Below, in pieces: positions 18,575 to 28,530 of a DNA stretch of 64,000 nucleotides. The notes under the pieces were generated by a model. The model made no database searches, was not told the DNA's origin, and saw only the letters and a program-made list of their open reading frames with translations. The stretch lies in contig DASRFG010000033.1 in NCBI GenBank assembly GCA_035651655.1, positions 26,185-90,184 of the forward strand, given 5' to 3'. Every line of letters starts with the position of its first letter. The first letter of the stretch is position 1. The translations under genes were made by a program, and so were the position numbers. The DNA is from Terriglobales bacterium. Its GTDB lineage: Bacteria > Acidobacteriota > Terriglobia > Terriglobales > Acidobacteriaceae.

Positions 18575-21250
18575 ATGAGGCGAACGAAAGTGCTGGGAAT
18601 CATTTCTGCCCTGCTGCTGATTTCAGTGGCGGCTACTGCCCAGGCGCAACCTGCCGACCGTGGTGCGATCTCGGTCGCGGCTGGTTGGCCGGTGATTGAA
18701 AGCCTGGACGTGGTGCGCAGTCACGATGGGATTAGCGTCGAGATCAAGGCTTCGGGCGACCTCTCTCCCACTGCGACGACGGTGGAAAATCCCGATCGCC
18801 TGGTGGTGGACTTACCCAACACGGTGGTCTCGAAGTTTCGCAACATCTCCGTAGACGCCAACGGGGTACGCTCCATAAGGCTGGCGCAGAATAGCACTCA
18901 TCCGCCACTGGCACGAGTTGTCATTGATCTGGAGCAGGCGCAGCAGTACCAACTTATTCGGAACGGACACCACCTGTCGGTAAGAGTGCGCAAGCCGACC
19001 ACTGCCGTGGCCGGCATCGCAACCCAAGCTCTAAGCGCCCGGCCAGTTGCTCAAAAGACAGTTGCCCCTGCTTCCTTGTCGAGGTCTGCGCTGGCGACAT
19101 CTTCACCCGTGACTGCAGCCGTGGCACGGGACTACGTCATCGTCGAACCGAATTACCGGTCGACGGTCGCAGCCAGAAATATTCTTTCCACGCGAGAGCG
19201 AAATTTGAAGGCCGCTGCCGTAGTAGCCGCCAATCGCCCAGCAAATCTGGTATTGCCTCCGGCGAGCTCGGCATTACAGTCTACGGATCAGAATGGCGCC
19301 ACGCCGGCAGCCAGCCCTGCCGCAGATTCCAGTGGCCCCGCGGCCGGTACTTCTGCCAGCCAGACGAGCCCAGCCGTGCAGGACGTTCCTTCGGATCCGA
19401 GTAGCACACCGAGCCCGGTTGCACCGCCGGCAGACGCGAATGGTTCAACCACTCCGCCCGCCGCCACGACAGAGCCCACGACCGCAGTTCAGTCTGTCCC
19501 AGCGACAGATCAGACGGGAGCAGCAAATCAACCCGCGCCGGCAGTGCAGGAAACCAGCCCGATGACCCAGGCCGGGGCGGCGCCCTCGGCGCCTCCGGGA
19601 ACATCGACTGCGACTCCGGCGCCAGCGTCCGAGAGCTCGGCTTCGAGTGCATCCAGTGAGTCCACACCACCGGCGACGGCGGCGACTCCAGCTGCAGCGC
19701 CCGCTGCTGCGGCACCCGCACCGGCAGCCGCTTCGACCGCGGCTGCTCCTGTACAGCAGACCACCGCGCCGGCAGCACCTTCTGCCCCTGCGCCAGCTCC
19801 CGCGACGCCTGCGCCTGCCCCCGCGACGCCGGCGCCAGCCGCAAGCTCTGCGCCCGGCAGTTCTTCAGCCAGCGCCTCGAACACAGTGGCCATAAAGCCT
19901 GCGGTGAATATGGCTTTGGAGCAACGTCAGTCCGCCCTGGATAGCGGCCCAAACAAGCCGCGTTATACGGGCGAGCCAATTTCGGTGAACTTAAAGGATG
20001 TTGATCTGAAGGACTTCTTCCGCCTGATTCATGAGATCAGCGGCCTCAACATCGTGCTTGATCCCAATGTGAAAGGGTCGCTCACGATTGTGCTCGATGA
20101 CGTGCCTTGGGACCAGGCCCTCGACATCGTGCTGAAGAACAACGGGCTGGATCGCCAGCTCGAAGGCAACATCCTGCGCATCGCCACTGTTGAGACGCTG
20201 CGCAAGGAAGCTGACGCGCGGCGAGCTCAGCTCGAAGCGGAGGCCCTTGCGGTTGACAAGGTCACAGTGACTCGCTTCCTTAGTTACGCCCATTCCAAAG
20301 ATGTCGTCGCTACTCTCAAAAAACTACTGAGCTCGCGAGGCGATCTCATCTCGGATGACCGCACCAATGCGCTGATCATCTCGGACATCCCGGCTGTGAT
20401 TCCTAATCTGGATCGCCTGATCGTGCAGCTCGATCGCAAGACGCAGGAAGTCGAAATTGAGGCCCGTGTCGTGGCCGCAACTCGCAGCTTCGCGCGTGAC
20501 ATTGGGACTCAGCTAGGATTTGGCTTCGGCAACAGCACTACTACCATCGGCGGCACCGGGGCGGTGGGTTCGTCACCGACCCAGATTGGCTATTTGGCGC
20601 CACCGCCGTACGTCACCATTCCCGGCGTCAAGGCTCCCACGCCAGGGACGCCGCAGACGACCTTCGCCAGTATTCCGTTGTTCTCGAATCTGGCGGCGGG
20701 AGCGCCGTCCAGCGGTTTTGGCATCACGAGTCTGACCGGTAACTATCGCCTGGATGCAGCCCTGACCATGGCAGAGTCTCGCGGCCTTCTCAAGATCCTG
20801 TCGCGCCCGCGAGTCGTCACCCAAAACAACATTCAGGCAATCGTTCGCCAAGGCGTGCGAATCCCGGTCGTGACCCAGGCCCAGTTAGGAGGGCCTCCCA
20901 CGGTAAGCTATGTGGATGCATTCCTGCGGCTGACCGTGACTCCGCAAATTACGGCTGAGAACACGATCTTTCTGAACGTGGATGTGGAGAACACGACCCC
21001 TGATTTCAGTACGCAAGTGCAGGGGAACCCAACGCTACTCACCCAGCAGGCGACTACGCAGGTGTTGGTCACCGATGGCGGGACTGTAGTCATTGGCGGT
21101 GTGATCCAAACTAACAACTCAGCGAACGTGAACCAAATACCATTGCTGGGAAACATTCCCGTGCTTGGCAATTTGTTTAAGCGTCGCTCGGTCCAAACCA
21201 AGACGCAGGAATTGATCTTCTTCATCACTCCGAAGATCATTCAGACCTAA
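18575..21250 (+). CDS. pilQ: Type IV pilus secretin PilQ with long Ala/Pro-rich linker
   Basis: Outer-membrane secretin through which the pilus leaves the cell. The start is the ATG at 18575, 6 bases after GAGGGAG, and opens a signal peptide ending near AATAQAQ. An AMIN domain (about 35-130) binds peptidoglycan in this family. A low-complexity Ala/Pro/Ser/Thr linker follows (about 225-440). The STN domain begins near 465 (EPISVNLKDVDLKDFFRLI), the N-domain spans about 563-635 (VTRFLSYAHSKDVVATLKKL), and the secretin core runs about 640-890, ending with VVIGGVIQTNNS, PLLGNIPVLGNLFKRR and ELIFFITPKII. 891 residues, longer than usual because of the linker. Last gene of the operon. Confidence 0.95.
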   Translation: MRRTKVLGIISALLLISVAATAQAQPADRGAISVAAGWPVIESLDVVRSHDGISVEIKASGDLSPTATTVENPDRLVVDLPNTVVSKFRNISVDANGVRSIRLAQNSTHPPLARVVIDLEQAQQYQLIRNGHHLSVRVRKPTTAVAGIATQALSARPVAQKTVAPASLSRSALATSSPVTAAVARDYVIVEPNYRSTVAARNILSTRERNLKAAAVVAANRPANLVLPPASSALQSTDQNGATPAASPAADSSGPAAGTSASQTSPAVQDVPSDPSSTPSPVAPPADANGSTTPPAATTEPTTAVQSVPATDQTGAANQPAPAVQETSPMTQAGAAPSAPPGTSTATPAPASESSASSASSESTPPATAATPAAAPAAAAPAPAAASTAAAPVQQTTAPAAPSAPAPAPATPAPAPATPAPAASSAPGSSSASASNTVAIKPAVNMALEQRQSALDSGPNKPRYTGEPISVNLKDVDLKDFFRLIHEISGLNIVLDPNVKGSLTIVLDDVPWDQALDIVLKNNGLDRQLEGNILRIATVETLRKEADARRAQLEAEALAVDKVTVTRFLSYAHSKDVVATLKKLLSSRGDLISDDRTNALIISDIPAVIPNLDRLIVQLDRKTQEVEIEARVVAATRSFARDIGTQLGFGFGNSTTTIGGTGAVGSSPTQIGYLAPPPYVTIPGVKAPTPGTPQTTFASIPLFSNLAAGAPSSGFGITSLTGNYRLDAALTMAESRGLLKILSRPRVVTQNNIQAIVRQGVRIPVVTQAQLGGPPTVSYVDAFLRLTVTPQITAENTIFLNVDVENTTPDFSTQVQGNPTLLTQQATTQVLVTDGGTVVIGGVIQTNNSANVNQIPLLGNIPVLGNLFKRRSVQTKTQELIFFITPKIIQT

Positions 21251-21263
21251 GCGGGACGAATTC

Positions 21264-21303
21264 CGGGGCTCTGCTGTGCGGCATGACGCACGTCAGGGCC
21301 CCG
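21264..21303 (+). terminator. Long hairpin after pilQ
   Basis: CGGGGCTCTG (21264-21273) pairs with CAGGGCCCCG (21294-21303), 10 pairs with one G-U, and encloses a second stem GTGCG/CGCAC (21276-21280 with 21287-21291). It sits 13 bases after the pilQ stop. No T-run follows, so it may be a 3'-end stabiliser or a weak terminator of the pil operon rather than a classical intrinsic terminator. Confidence 0.5.
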
Positions 21304-21369
21304 AAGTGTTATCTTCACCGGTAATCGAATCGTGGACTGTTACCCTTTGTCCACCGTCCGTCTTTGCCA

Positions 21370-22458
21370 ATGGATTACCGCGGCCGCCAGCAACGCCTGC
21401 TTGAAACTTTGGCTTCGCAAAAGCTGGACATCTTTCTAGTCACCCATCTTCCAAATGTCCGATATCTATGCGGATTCACTGGTAGCAATGCTGTACTGGC
21501 CATCGGCTCAGCCGGCGCGGTCTTCTTTACGGATGGCCGCTACATTGAGCAAGCACACGCTGAGGTAGTGGGCGCGCGGGTAGTCATCACCAAGAAGTCA
21601 GTTTTGGGTGCTGCTGGACAATGGCTTTTCGAACGCGCAAAACGCGTAACCCGGCTGGCGGTCGCAATTGAAAGCGAATACCTGACTGTGGCCTCGCACA
21701 ACGTTTTGAAGAATCTAGTGCCGAAAAAGGTCCGACTGAAACCCACCACGGGGGTGGTTGCGCGACAAAGAATGGTAAAGGACGCGGAGGAGATTGCGAA
21801 AATTCGGGACGCGGTGCTCCTGGCCGCCAGTATCTTCGATGAAATCGTAAAGGAGATTCGTCCGGGAGTGACTGAGACGCAGGTGGCGGCGAAGCTGGAA
21901 TATGCAGCTCGTTGCGCTGGAGCGGAACAGATGTCATTCCCGACCATCATTGCCGCCGGACCGCGCTCCGCGCTGCCGCACGCGCGGGCGACGGCACAAG
22001 CGCTGCCGGGACGCGGATTCGTGGTCATGGATTTCGGTGTTATACTCGAAGGTTATTGTTCGGACATGACGCGCACTGTGCACGTGGGTCGTCCGAATGA
22101 AGAGGCCCGCCAGGTATACGAGGCAGTTCGGGAAGCACAACAGGCGGGCAGCGAAGCAGTCCAGCCCGGGGCAGCGGTTGGCGAGGTTGACCGGGCAGCG
22201 CGCAGCGTCCTACGGCGCGCAGGTTTGGCGAAGTATTTCACGCACTCAACGGGGCATGGCGTGGGGTTAGAAATCCATGAGCCGCCTCGTGTTGCCGCTG
22301 GCCAGCAGGAGCATCTAGTTCCCGGGATGGTAATCACCATAGAGCCGGGAGTTTACGTTGCAGGGAGCGGGGGTGTGCGGATCGAAGACATGGTCGTGGT
22401 CACTCAGCGTGGCTGCGAAGTGTTAACTCCGACCACGAAGAAGATGATCGAGGTTTAA
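21370..22458 (+). CDS. M24-family Xaa-Pro aminopeptidase
   Basis: Metallopeptidase cleaving N-terminal residues before proline. It has a creatinase-like N-terminal domain (to about residue 125) and a pita-bread C-terminal domain. All five metal ligands are recognisable: Asp in VMDFG, Asp in CSDMTRT, His in STGHGVGLEIHEPP, Glu in TIEPGVY and Glu in GVRIEDM. The ATG at 21370 is preferred to an in-frame TTG two codons earlier. 362 residues. It precedes accB on the same strand, an order often seen because pepP/efp-type genes and acc genes cluster (family knowledge); no efp is present here. Confidence 0.92.
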   Translation: MDYRGRQQRLLETLASQKLDIFLVTHLPNVRYLCGFTGSNAVLAIGSAGAVFFTDGRYIEQAHAEVVGARVVITKKSVLGAAGQWLFERAKRVTRLAVAIESEYLTVASHNVLKNLVPKKVRLKPTTGVVARQRMVKDAEEIAKIRDAVLLAASIFDEIVKEIRPGVTETQVAAKLEYAARCAGAEQMSFPTIIAAGPRSALPHARATAQALPGRGFVVMDFGVILEGYCSDMTRTVHVGRPNEEARQVYEAVREAQQAGSEAVQPGAAVGEVDRAARSVLRRAGLAKYFTHSTGHGVGLEIHEPPRVAAGQQEHLVPGMVITIEPGVYVAGSGGVRIEDMVVVTQRGCEVLTPTTKKMIEV

Positions 22459-22563
22459 AACGTAGCTGCAGCAGGTTGGCCAGCACCAAAAAATCCAGGT
22501 TACCGGGACAAGCGGTGGCAGACGGTCACCGGGAATCAAATTTTGTTCGTTGAGTTTAGGTCG

Positions 22564-22585
22564 AAGGAGGAACGCCGGTTCCTCT
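22564..22585 (+). promoter_or_regulatory. accB leader hairpin containing an AAGGAGG
   Basis: A perfect Shine-Dalgarno-like AAGGAGG (22564-22570) lies 23 bases before the accB ATG, too far for direct use. GGAGGAAC (22566-22573) pairs with GTTCCTCT (22578-22585) around a GCCG loop, burying most of it. No start codon lies at a normal distance from it. Possible translational control of accB, or simply fold-assisted spacing; both are inference. Confidence 0.4.
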
Positions 22586-22593
22586 AACCAACG

Positions 22594-23070
22594 ATGAATC
22601 AAAAAGAGCTGAAGGAACTCATCGAGTTCTTAATTGAGAAGGACATTGCCGAGTTCGAACTGGAACGCGGCGATGTCAAGGTACGCGTGAAACGGGGCGT
22701 CATTGCCGCTGCCAGCGCGCCGGAAACACGGTACGCCGCTGTGCCACAAGCGCCAGCGGCGGCGCCGGCCGAGGTGCATAGTTCGAACGCCGCGGGGGCT
22801 GCCGCTGTCCCTACCGCCGACGAGGGCGTGCACAATATTACTTCCCCGATTGTAGGGACGTTTTATGAGTCGCCGTCACCGGGTTCTGCGCCTTTTGTAA
22901 AACCCGGAGACAGTGTTGAGCCTGGTATGGTGCTGTGCATCATTGAGGCCATGAAGCTGATGAATGAGATTGAATCGGACGTGGCCGGAGAACTGGTCAA
23001 AATTCTCGTGCAAAATGGACAGCCGGTTGAATATGGCCAGCCGCTGTTCGCCATCCGTACGCGCAGATGA
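22594..23070 (+). CDS. accB: Biotin carboxyl carrier protein of acetyl-CoA carboxylase
   Basis: Carries biotin between the biotin carboxylase and carboxyltransferase steps of malonyl-CoA synthesis. Residues 1-35 match the usual helix plus VKVRVKRG strand; an Ala/Pro-rich linker (about 38-75) follows; the biotinyl domain spans about 80-158. The biotin lysine is K121 in EAMKLMNEI. 158 residues. It lies 60 bases upstream of accC. Confidence 0.96.
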   Translation: MNQKELKELIEFLIEKDIAEFELERGDVKVRVKRGVIAAASAPETRYAAVPQAPAAAPAEVHSSNAAGAAAVPTADEGVHNITSPIVGTFYESPSPGSAPFVKPGDSVEPGMVLCIIEAMKLMNEIESDVAGELVKILVQNGQPVEYGQPLFAIRTRR

Positions 23071-23130
23071 GCTGCCGGAGATTCGAATTCCAGGGTGCGG
23101 CCAAGAGCGCGTTCCGTCCGTCGTCTTAGC

Positions 23131-24489
23131 ATGTTCAAGAAGATCCTGATAGCCAATCGCGGCGAGATTGCCCTGCGCGTCATCTGCGCTTGTAAAGAAC
23201 TGGGCATTCGAACTGTTGCCGTTTATAGCCAGGCGGACCGCCACTCCCTCCCGGTTCGTTTCGCGGACGAAGCCATCTGCATTGGTCCTCCGCAACTAAG
23301 TCAGAGTTATCTCAATATTCCGGCGGTGATCAGCGCGGCAGAAATCGCCAATGTGGACGCCATCCATCCTGGGTATGGTTTGCTGGCGGAGAACGCGAAC
23401 TTTGCCGAAGTGTGCGAGACCTGCGGCATCAAGTTCATCGGACCGCCACCCGAGGTCACGCGCCTGATGGGCGAAAAAGAAAAAGCTCGTGCCGCCATGA
23501 AAGATTCCGGGGTGCCAATTTTGCCGGGATCTGAAGGCATTATCGGTTCTGAGGGCGAAGCTTCGGAGTGGGCGCGCTCGGTGGGCTTCCCGGTGATCGT
23601 GAAAGCGTCGGCGGGGGGAGGCGGGCGCGGCATGAGGATCATTCGCAATGATGAGGAACTGCCCGGCCTGTTCCGCGCGGCCCAGGCAGAAGCCGCGGCC
23701 GCTTTCGGCAACGGTGATCTTTACATCGAGAAGTTCCTGGAGCGGCCACGCCATATCGAATTCCAGGTATTGGCCGATTCTTACGGCAAAGTCATTAGTC
23801 TTGGGGAACGTGAGTGCAGCATCCAACGGCGCCACCAGAAGCTGCTCGAGGAATCGCCCTCGACTCGGGTCACTCCCGAGTTGCGCGAAAAGATTGGCAA
23901 GATCCTGACCACGACGCTTTCAAAGATCGGATACGTAAATGCCGGCACCGTCGAATTCTTGATGGATGAAGATGGCAAGCTGTACTTCATAGAGATGAAC
24001 ACCCGCATCCAGGTAGAACATCCGGTCACGGAGATGGTGACCGATGTGGACCTGGTGAAGAGTCAGATTTTGCTGGCGGTGGGCGAGCGCATGGATGACG
24101 TGCTGCACGGTAAGGTGCTGAGCCGCGGCCACGCCATCGAATGCCGCATCAATGCCGAGCACCCCGAGAAATTCACCCCATCAGCCGGAAAGATCAGCGC
24201 CTTTCACCCGCCGGGTGGTACCGGGGTGCGAGTGGACACCGCGGCTTACGCCGAAGGCGTTATTCCTCCTTATTATGATTCGTTAATTGCCAAGCTCATC
24301 GTCCGCGGGAAAGACCGGAATGAAGCCATCTCACGCATGTCGCGCGCTCTGGAGATGTTTATCGTAGAGGGTGTTTACACCACGATTCCCCTGCACCGAC
24401 GCATTCTCGCGGATGCGGATTTTCGGGCCGGCCGTATTGATACGAATTATCTGCAGCGATTTCTTAATCCTGAGAAGCGGCAAGAATGA
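23131..24489 (+). CDS. accC: Biotin carboxylase subunit of acetyl-CoA carboxylase
   Basis: ATP-dependent carboxylation of the biotin on AccB. The ATG at 23131 gives the family's standard opening [17 protein letters not shown]; the frame extends 12 codons upstream without homology, and no strong ribosome-binding site marks either start. ATP-grasp features: glycine-rich loop [20 protein letters not shown] and the hallmark [14 protein letters not shown]. 452 residues, normal. Overlaps thiE by 4 bases. Confidence 0.96.
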   Translation: MFKKILIANRGEIALRVICACKELGIRTVAVYSQADRHSLPVRFADEAICIGPPQLSQSYLNIPAVISAAEIANVDAIHPGYGLLAENANFAEVCETCGIKFIGPPPEVTRLMGEKEKARAAMKDSGVPILPGSEGIIGSEGEASEWARSVGFPVIVKASAGGGGRGMRIIRNDEELPGLFRAAQAEAAAAFGNGDLYIEKFLERPRHIEFQVLADSYGKVISLGERECSIQRRHQKLLEESPSTRVTPELREKIGKILTTTLSKIGYVNAGTVEFLMDEDGKLYFIEMNTRIQVEHPVTEMVTDVDLVKSQILLAVGERMDDVLHGKVLSRGHAIECRINAEHPEKFTPSAGKISAFHPPGGTGVRVDTAAYAEGVIPPYYDSLIAKLIVRGKDRNEAISRMSRALEMFIVEGVYTTIPLHRRILADADFRAGRIDTNYLQRFLNPEKRQE

Positions 24490-25097
24490 TTGAGCTTTCC
24501 CGTCTTTACGCAATTTTGGATGCGTCCTGCTTTCCTGATCCTTCAGCTTTAATGACTTTTGCGGACACTCTGCGCGCCGCGGGGGTTGAGCTTTTCCAAT
24601 ATCGCAACAAAAGCGGCAACTCGCGCCAAATGCTCAGCCACGCGCGCGAGTTGAGGCGGACGCTACCCAGAGCCACGCTGATCATGAACGACCGTGCTGA
24701 CCTCTGCCTGGCTGCCGGTTTCAAAGGCGTCCATCTCGGCCAGAACGACCTCCCCGTGGAGCAGGGCCGGACCGTGGTTGGCAACGACCTCTGGATTGGA
24801 GTTTCAACCCATAACCCTGAGCAGGTCAGCCTGGCCGACGCCACTTCAGCGGACTACCTGGCCATAGGACCGGTGTTCGCGACCAAGTCCAAAGCCAATC
24901 CCGATCCCGTGATCGGCGTTGCCGGCATCCGTGCTGCCCGCGCCCTCACTCGTAAACCGCTGGTAGCGATCGGCGGCATCACGCGCGCGAATTGCCGCGC
25001 AGCGCTCGAAGCCGGCGCGAATTCCGTCGCAGTCATCTCCGATCTGTTAGAGTCCCCGCGCCAGGCGGCAGCAGAATTTCTGCGGGAATTGCGGTAA
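24486..25097 (+). CDS. thiE: Thiamine-phosphate synthase
   Basis: TIM-barrel enzyme joining hydroxymethylpyrimidine diphosphate and thiazole phosphate to make thiamine phosphate. Visible motifs: FQYRNKS for the diphosphate, [20 protein letters not shown], a GVSTHNPEQ loop, [14 protein letters not shown] and LVAIGGIT for phosphate binding. 203 residues. Its ATG overlaps the accC stop (ATGA). No other thi gene and no TPP riboswitch are visible here. Confidence 0.93.
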   Translation: MIELSRLYAILDASCFPDPSALMTFADTLRAAGVELFQYRNKSGNSRQMLSHARELRRTLPRATLIMNDRADLCLAAGFKGVHLGQNDLPVEQGRTVVGNDLWIGVSTHNPEQVSLADATSADYLAIGPVFATKSKANPDPVIGVAGIRAARALTRKPLVAIGGITRANCRAALEAGANSVAVISDLLESPRQAAAEFLRELR

Positions 25098-25172
25098 GGT
25101 GAATTGAGACCCCGGCGTCAGCTAGTCGGGCAGCGAAAATTTATTTTGGTTTTGAGCTAAGTAATTGATAAT

Positions 25173-26774
25173 GTGCTGGATGATGATGGAAATCAACGCT
25201 TGAGTACCGACACCAAGACTCCCACCCCTGCCGTCGCGCGCTACTCCCCCAGCAGCCAGGACACTGAACTCGTCAAAGGACTCGGCCCCATTAGCGCTAC
25301 CACGCTGGTGATGGGCTCGATGATCGGCTCTGGCATCTTTATTGTTTCAGCGGAGATCGCCCGTGAGGTCAGTTCACCAGCGCTGTTGATTCTGGCGTGG
25401 GCAGTCACTGGATTTCTGACCATAGTAGGGGCACTTTGCTACGGGGAGCTGGCGGCGATGATGCCGCAAGCCGGCGGGCAATATGTTTTTCTGCGTGAAT
25501 CCCTGGGGCCACTGTGGGGATTTCTTTACGGCTGGACACTCTTCCTGGTAATCCAGACGGGCACCATTGCGGCGCTGGGCGTGGCTTTCGGCAAGTTTCT
25601 CGGGTTCTTCTTTCCCTCGGTTTCCTCAGCCAACTGGATCCTGCACATCGCCAAGGTACCCCCAATTCCGCTTGGCCCCATGGTGCTGGGAAATATGGAC
25701 GTTGGCCTGAGCACTCAGAACCTGGCCGCGATCCTTATGGTGATCTTGCTCTCTATTATTAATGTGTTCGGCCTGAAGACCGGGGCCCTCATTCAGAATA
25801 TTTTTACTTTTTCTAAAGTCTCCGCGCTCTTCGGAATTGTGCTCCTTGGGGCGCTCATAGGTCGCAACCCACAAGCCATTGCCGCCAACTTCTCCAACTT
25901 CTGGATGAACGCCGGCTTACACGCCCGACATGCGGTGCAGGTGGGGGTGGATGGTCCGATCGCAATCGTCGGCACTCTGACCATTCTGGCCATCGCCCAA
26001 ACAGGATCGTTGTTCTCTGCCGACGCCTGGAACAACGTCACATTCACGGCGGCTGAGGTAAAGAACCCAAGCCGAAACCTGCCGCTTTCACTGGCGCTTG
26101 GTACCGGGGTTGTGATCGTGCTCTACATTGCGGCCAATTTTATTTACCTGATGGTACTGCCTCTCGTCGGGGACCCTCACGGGACGACGGTGGTCGCCCG
26201 CGGTATTCAGTACGCTACGGAAGATCGGGTGGGTACCGCGGTGATGCAGCAGATGTTCGGCAATACCGGCGGCGCGCTGATGGCGGTGGCGATCCTGCTC
26301 TCCACGTTCGGCTGTGCCAATGGCCTGATTCTCGCGGGCGCGCGGGTTTACTATGCGATGGCCAAGGACAAGCTCTTTTTCCGCAGCGTCTCCCGGCTGA
26401 ATCCTCGCTACAAGACTCCCGCGGTATCGCTGCTGGTACAGGCAATCTGGACCTGCGTTCTTTGTTTGTCGGGAAGCTACAGCCAACTGCTTGACTACAT
26501 CGTTTTCGCAGTGCTGATCTTCTACATTCTGACCATCGGCTCGCTCTTTGTTCTGCGCTGGAAACAACCTGATGCGGCGCGACCCTACCGAGCCATTGGG
26601 TACCCGGTCCTGCCCGCTATTTACATAGTTTTCGCGGTCTTTATAGATATCGTACTATTGCGGTATAAGCCCCAGTTCACTTGGCCAGGTTTGATCATCG
26701 TACTTATAGGGATTCCCGTGTACTTCCTGTGGTCACGGCGCTCGGGTGAAATGGCCACAGGTCCATCGGCTTAA
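25173..26774 (+). CDS. APC-superfamily amino acid permease (LAT/SteT-like)
   Basis: Inner-membrane amino acid transporter or exchanger, 533 residues with about 12 helices. The first helix carries the unwound substrate-binding motif GSMIGSGIF; GELAAMMPQAGGQYVFLRE and NVTFTAAEVKNPSRNLP are typical of the family. The start is a GTG at 25173 without a clear ribosome-binding site; a TTG at 25200 is possible. It is followed after 22 bases by a second, different APC permease. Substrate not readable. Confidence 0.85.
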   Translation: MLDDDGNQRLSTDTKTPTPAVARYSPSSQDTELVKGLGPISATTLVMGSMIGSGIFIVSAEIAREVSSPALLILAWAVTGFLTIVGALCYGELAAMMPQAGGQYVFLRESLGPLWGFLYGWTLFLVIQTGTIAALGVAFGKFLGFFFPSVSSANWILHIAKVPPIPLGPMVLGNMDVGLSTQNLAAILMVILLSIINVFGLKTGALIQNIFTFSKVSALFGIVLLGALIGRNPQAIAANFSNFWMNAGLHARHAVQVGVDGPIAIVGTLTILAIAQTGSLFSADAWNNVTFTAAEVKNPSRNLPLSLALGTGVVIVLYIAANFIYLMVLPLVGDPHGTTVVARGIQYATEDRVGTAVMQQMFGNTGGALMAVAILLSTFGCANGLILAGARVYYAMAKDKLFFRSVSRLNPRYKTPAVSLLVQAIWTCVLCLSGSYSQLLDYIVFAVLIFYILTIGSLFVLRWKQPDAARPYRAIGYPVLPAIYIVFAVFIDIVLLRYKPQFTWPGLIIVLIGIPVYFLWSRRSGEMATGPSA

Positions 26775-26796
26775 CTGCCAAGGAGAAACCAATAGC

Positions 26797-28419
26797 GTGG
26801 CAAATCTGCTGGCACGAAAACCGCTCCAGTTGCTGATTGAAGAATCGCGAGAAGCGGGCGAGCACACTCTTAGACGAACTCTGGGCCCGGTTCAATTGAC
26901 CGCACTAGGTGTAGGGGCGGTTATTGGAGCCGGCATCTTTGTACTCTCCGGGCTAGGCGCGCACTACGCTGGGCCGGGGCTAATGTTGTCGTTCGTACTC
27001 TCCGGACTGGGATGCGCCTTCGCCGGTCTCTGCTATGCAGAGTTCGCGGCCATGATCCCCCTGGCCGGGAGCGCCTATACCTACGCGTATGCCACTCTCG
27101 GCGAACTGTTCGCCTGGATTATTGGATGGGACCTGACTCTTGAATACGCTATGGGGGCGAGCACGGTTTCGTCAGGTTGGTCCAATCATTTCATCGAGCT
27201 GCTGGATATTTTCCACCTCAAAATGCCGCTCTGGCTGGCCTATGACCACTGGACGGCTCTCCGCACCGCCGAGAACGTGGTCGCCCGCCAAATGGCGCAA
27301 GCTTCGGATCCGACGCTGGTACCAGGGACCTCAGCGTTTTTGGCTAAAGTGGGGACGATCATCTCGTCGCAGTCTCCGGAGCTGGTGCAGCGGGCGCATG
27401 ACATGCTGGCGGCTCCAAGGATTTTTGGGCACGAATTCGGTTTCAATTTGCCGGCGTTTGTGATCGCCCTGGTCATCACAACTATTCTGGCTATCGGTAT
27501 CAAGGAAAGCGCCCGTTTCAACTCGGTGATTGTCGCGATCAAAGTTTCGGTGGTGCTCTTCGTGATCGCTTGGGGGTTTAAGTATGTGGACCCCTCGAAT
27601 TGGGGTCACAGCTGGAAATCATTCGCTCCCTACGGTTTCTCTGGGATCGGGGCCGGGGCGGCTTATATCTTCTTCGCCTATATCGGATTTGACGCGGTTT
27701 CTACAACCGCGCAAGAAGCCAAAAATCCGCAGCGCGATTTGCCGATTGGGATTATCACGTCTCTGTTGGTATGCACAGGGCTATACATCCTGGTGGCATC
27801 AGTGCTCACCGGCATGGTGCCGTGGCAAGAGGTCAATATCGAGGCCCCGATTGCACGTGCATTTCTTGATCGCGGGCTCACCACTGCTTCTCACATCATT
27901 ACGCTGGGGGCGCTCGCCGGCTTGACCAGCGTGATGCTGGTCATGTTGCTGGGACAAACCCGCGTGCTCTACGCAATGGCCAATGACGGGCTGCTGCCGA
28001 AGGGCTTCTTTGCCGCAATCCACCCCAAATTTCGCACCCCATGGAAAAACACGATTCTGGTCGGTTTACTGGCGGCAATCGTGGGCAGCGTCACGCCCAT
28101 TGATGACATAGGAAAGATGGTCAATATCGGAACCTTGCTGGCCTTTGTGATCGTTTGCATTGCGATACTGCTTTTGCGTCGGACGAATCCGGACCAGCCT
28201 CGGCCATTCCGAACTCCGTGGGTGCCTGTGGTGCCGATTTTGGGCATCATCAGCAATGGCTACATGATGTACAAGCTGGGATGGGTCAACTGGGCACGGC
28301 TGATCGTTTGGTTGGTCATTGGCCTGGTGGTTTATTTCACCTACAGCCGGCATCACAGCAGGGTACAAGCTTTGGCGAACTCGTCTGAGCCCAAACGTGC
28401 GCCAACCATGGCAGACTGA
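26797..28419 (+). CDS. APC-superfamily cationic amino acid transporter (CAT-like)
   Basis: 12-14-helix amino acid permease of the CAT subgroup. Evidence: the N-terminal LRRTLGPVQLTALGVGAVIG stretch before helix 1 (GAGIFVL), FAYIGFDAVSTTAQEAKNPQ in the middle, and LLLRRTNPDQPRPFRTPWVP near the C-terminus. The GTG at 26797 follows AAGGAG at 26780-26785; the longer frame (26746) would overlap the upstream permease. 540 residues. An intrinsic terminator follows 21 bases after the stop. Confidence 0.87.
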   Translation: MANLLARKPLQLLIEESREAGEHTLRRTLGPVQLTALGVGAVIGAGIFVLSGLGAHYAGPGLMLSFVLSGLGCAFAGLCYAEFAAMIPLAGSAYTYAYATLGELFAWIIGWDLTLEYAMGASTVSSGWSNHFIELLDIFHLKMPLWLAYDHWTALRTAENVVARQMAQASDPTLVPGTSAFLAKVGTIISSQSPELVQRAHDMLAAPRIFGHEFGFNLPAFVIALVITTILAIGIKESARFNSVIVAIKVSVVLFVIAWGFKYVDPSNWGHSWKSFAPYGFSGIGAGAAYIFFAYIGFDAVSTTAQEAKNPQRDLPIGIITSLLVCTGLYILVASVLTGMVPWQEVNIEAPIARAFLDRGLTTASHIITLGALAGLTSVMLVMLLGQTRVLYAMANDGLLPKGFFAAIHPKFRTPWKNTILVGLLAAIVGSVTPIDDIGKMVNIGTLLAFVIVCIAILLLRRTNPDQPRPFRTPWVPVVPILGIISNGYMMYKLGWVNWARLIVWLVIGLVVYFTYSRHHSRVQALANSSEPKRAPTMAD

Positions 28420-28440
28420 GTTCGGTTACTCTTTGGGTTT

Positions 28441-28477
28441 CGGCCTTCCGCAGATACGCGGAGGGCCGTTTTGTTTT
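28441..28477 (+). terminator. Rho-independent terminator after the permease pair
   Basis: CGGCCTTCCGC (28441-28451) pairs with GCGGAGGGCCG (28458-28468), 11 pairs with one G-U and a 6-base loop, followed directly by TTTTGTTTT. A strong classical intrinsic terminator. It contains the TTG that opens the longest frame of the next gene, another reason to start that gene later. Confidence 0.9.
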
Positions 28478-28530
28478 ATAGTCCTTTCGCGGATAGAGCC
28501 GCCGCAAGGCTGCCCGTCGAAGCCGCTTCC

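Noticed and set aside
19281..19979. Long minus-strand open frames across the PilQ linker
   Set aside because: They are a codon-bias effect of the Ala/Pro-rich coding strand; low complexity, no domain, no ribosome-binding site.
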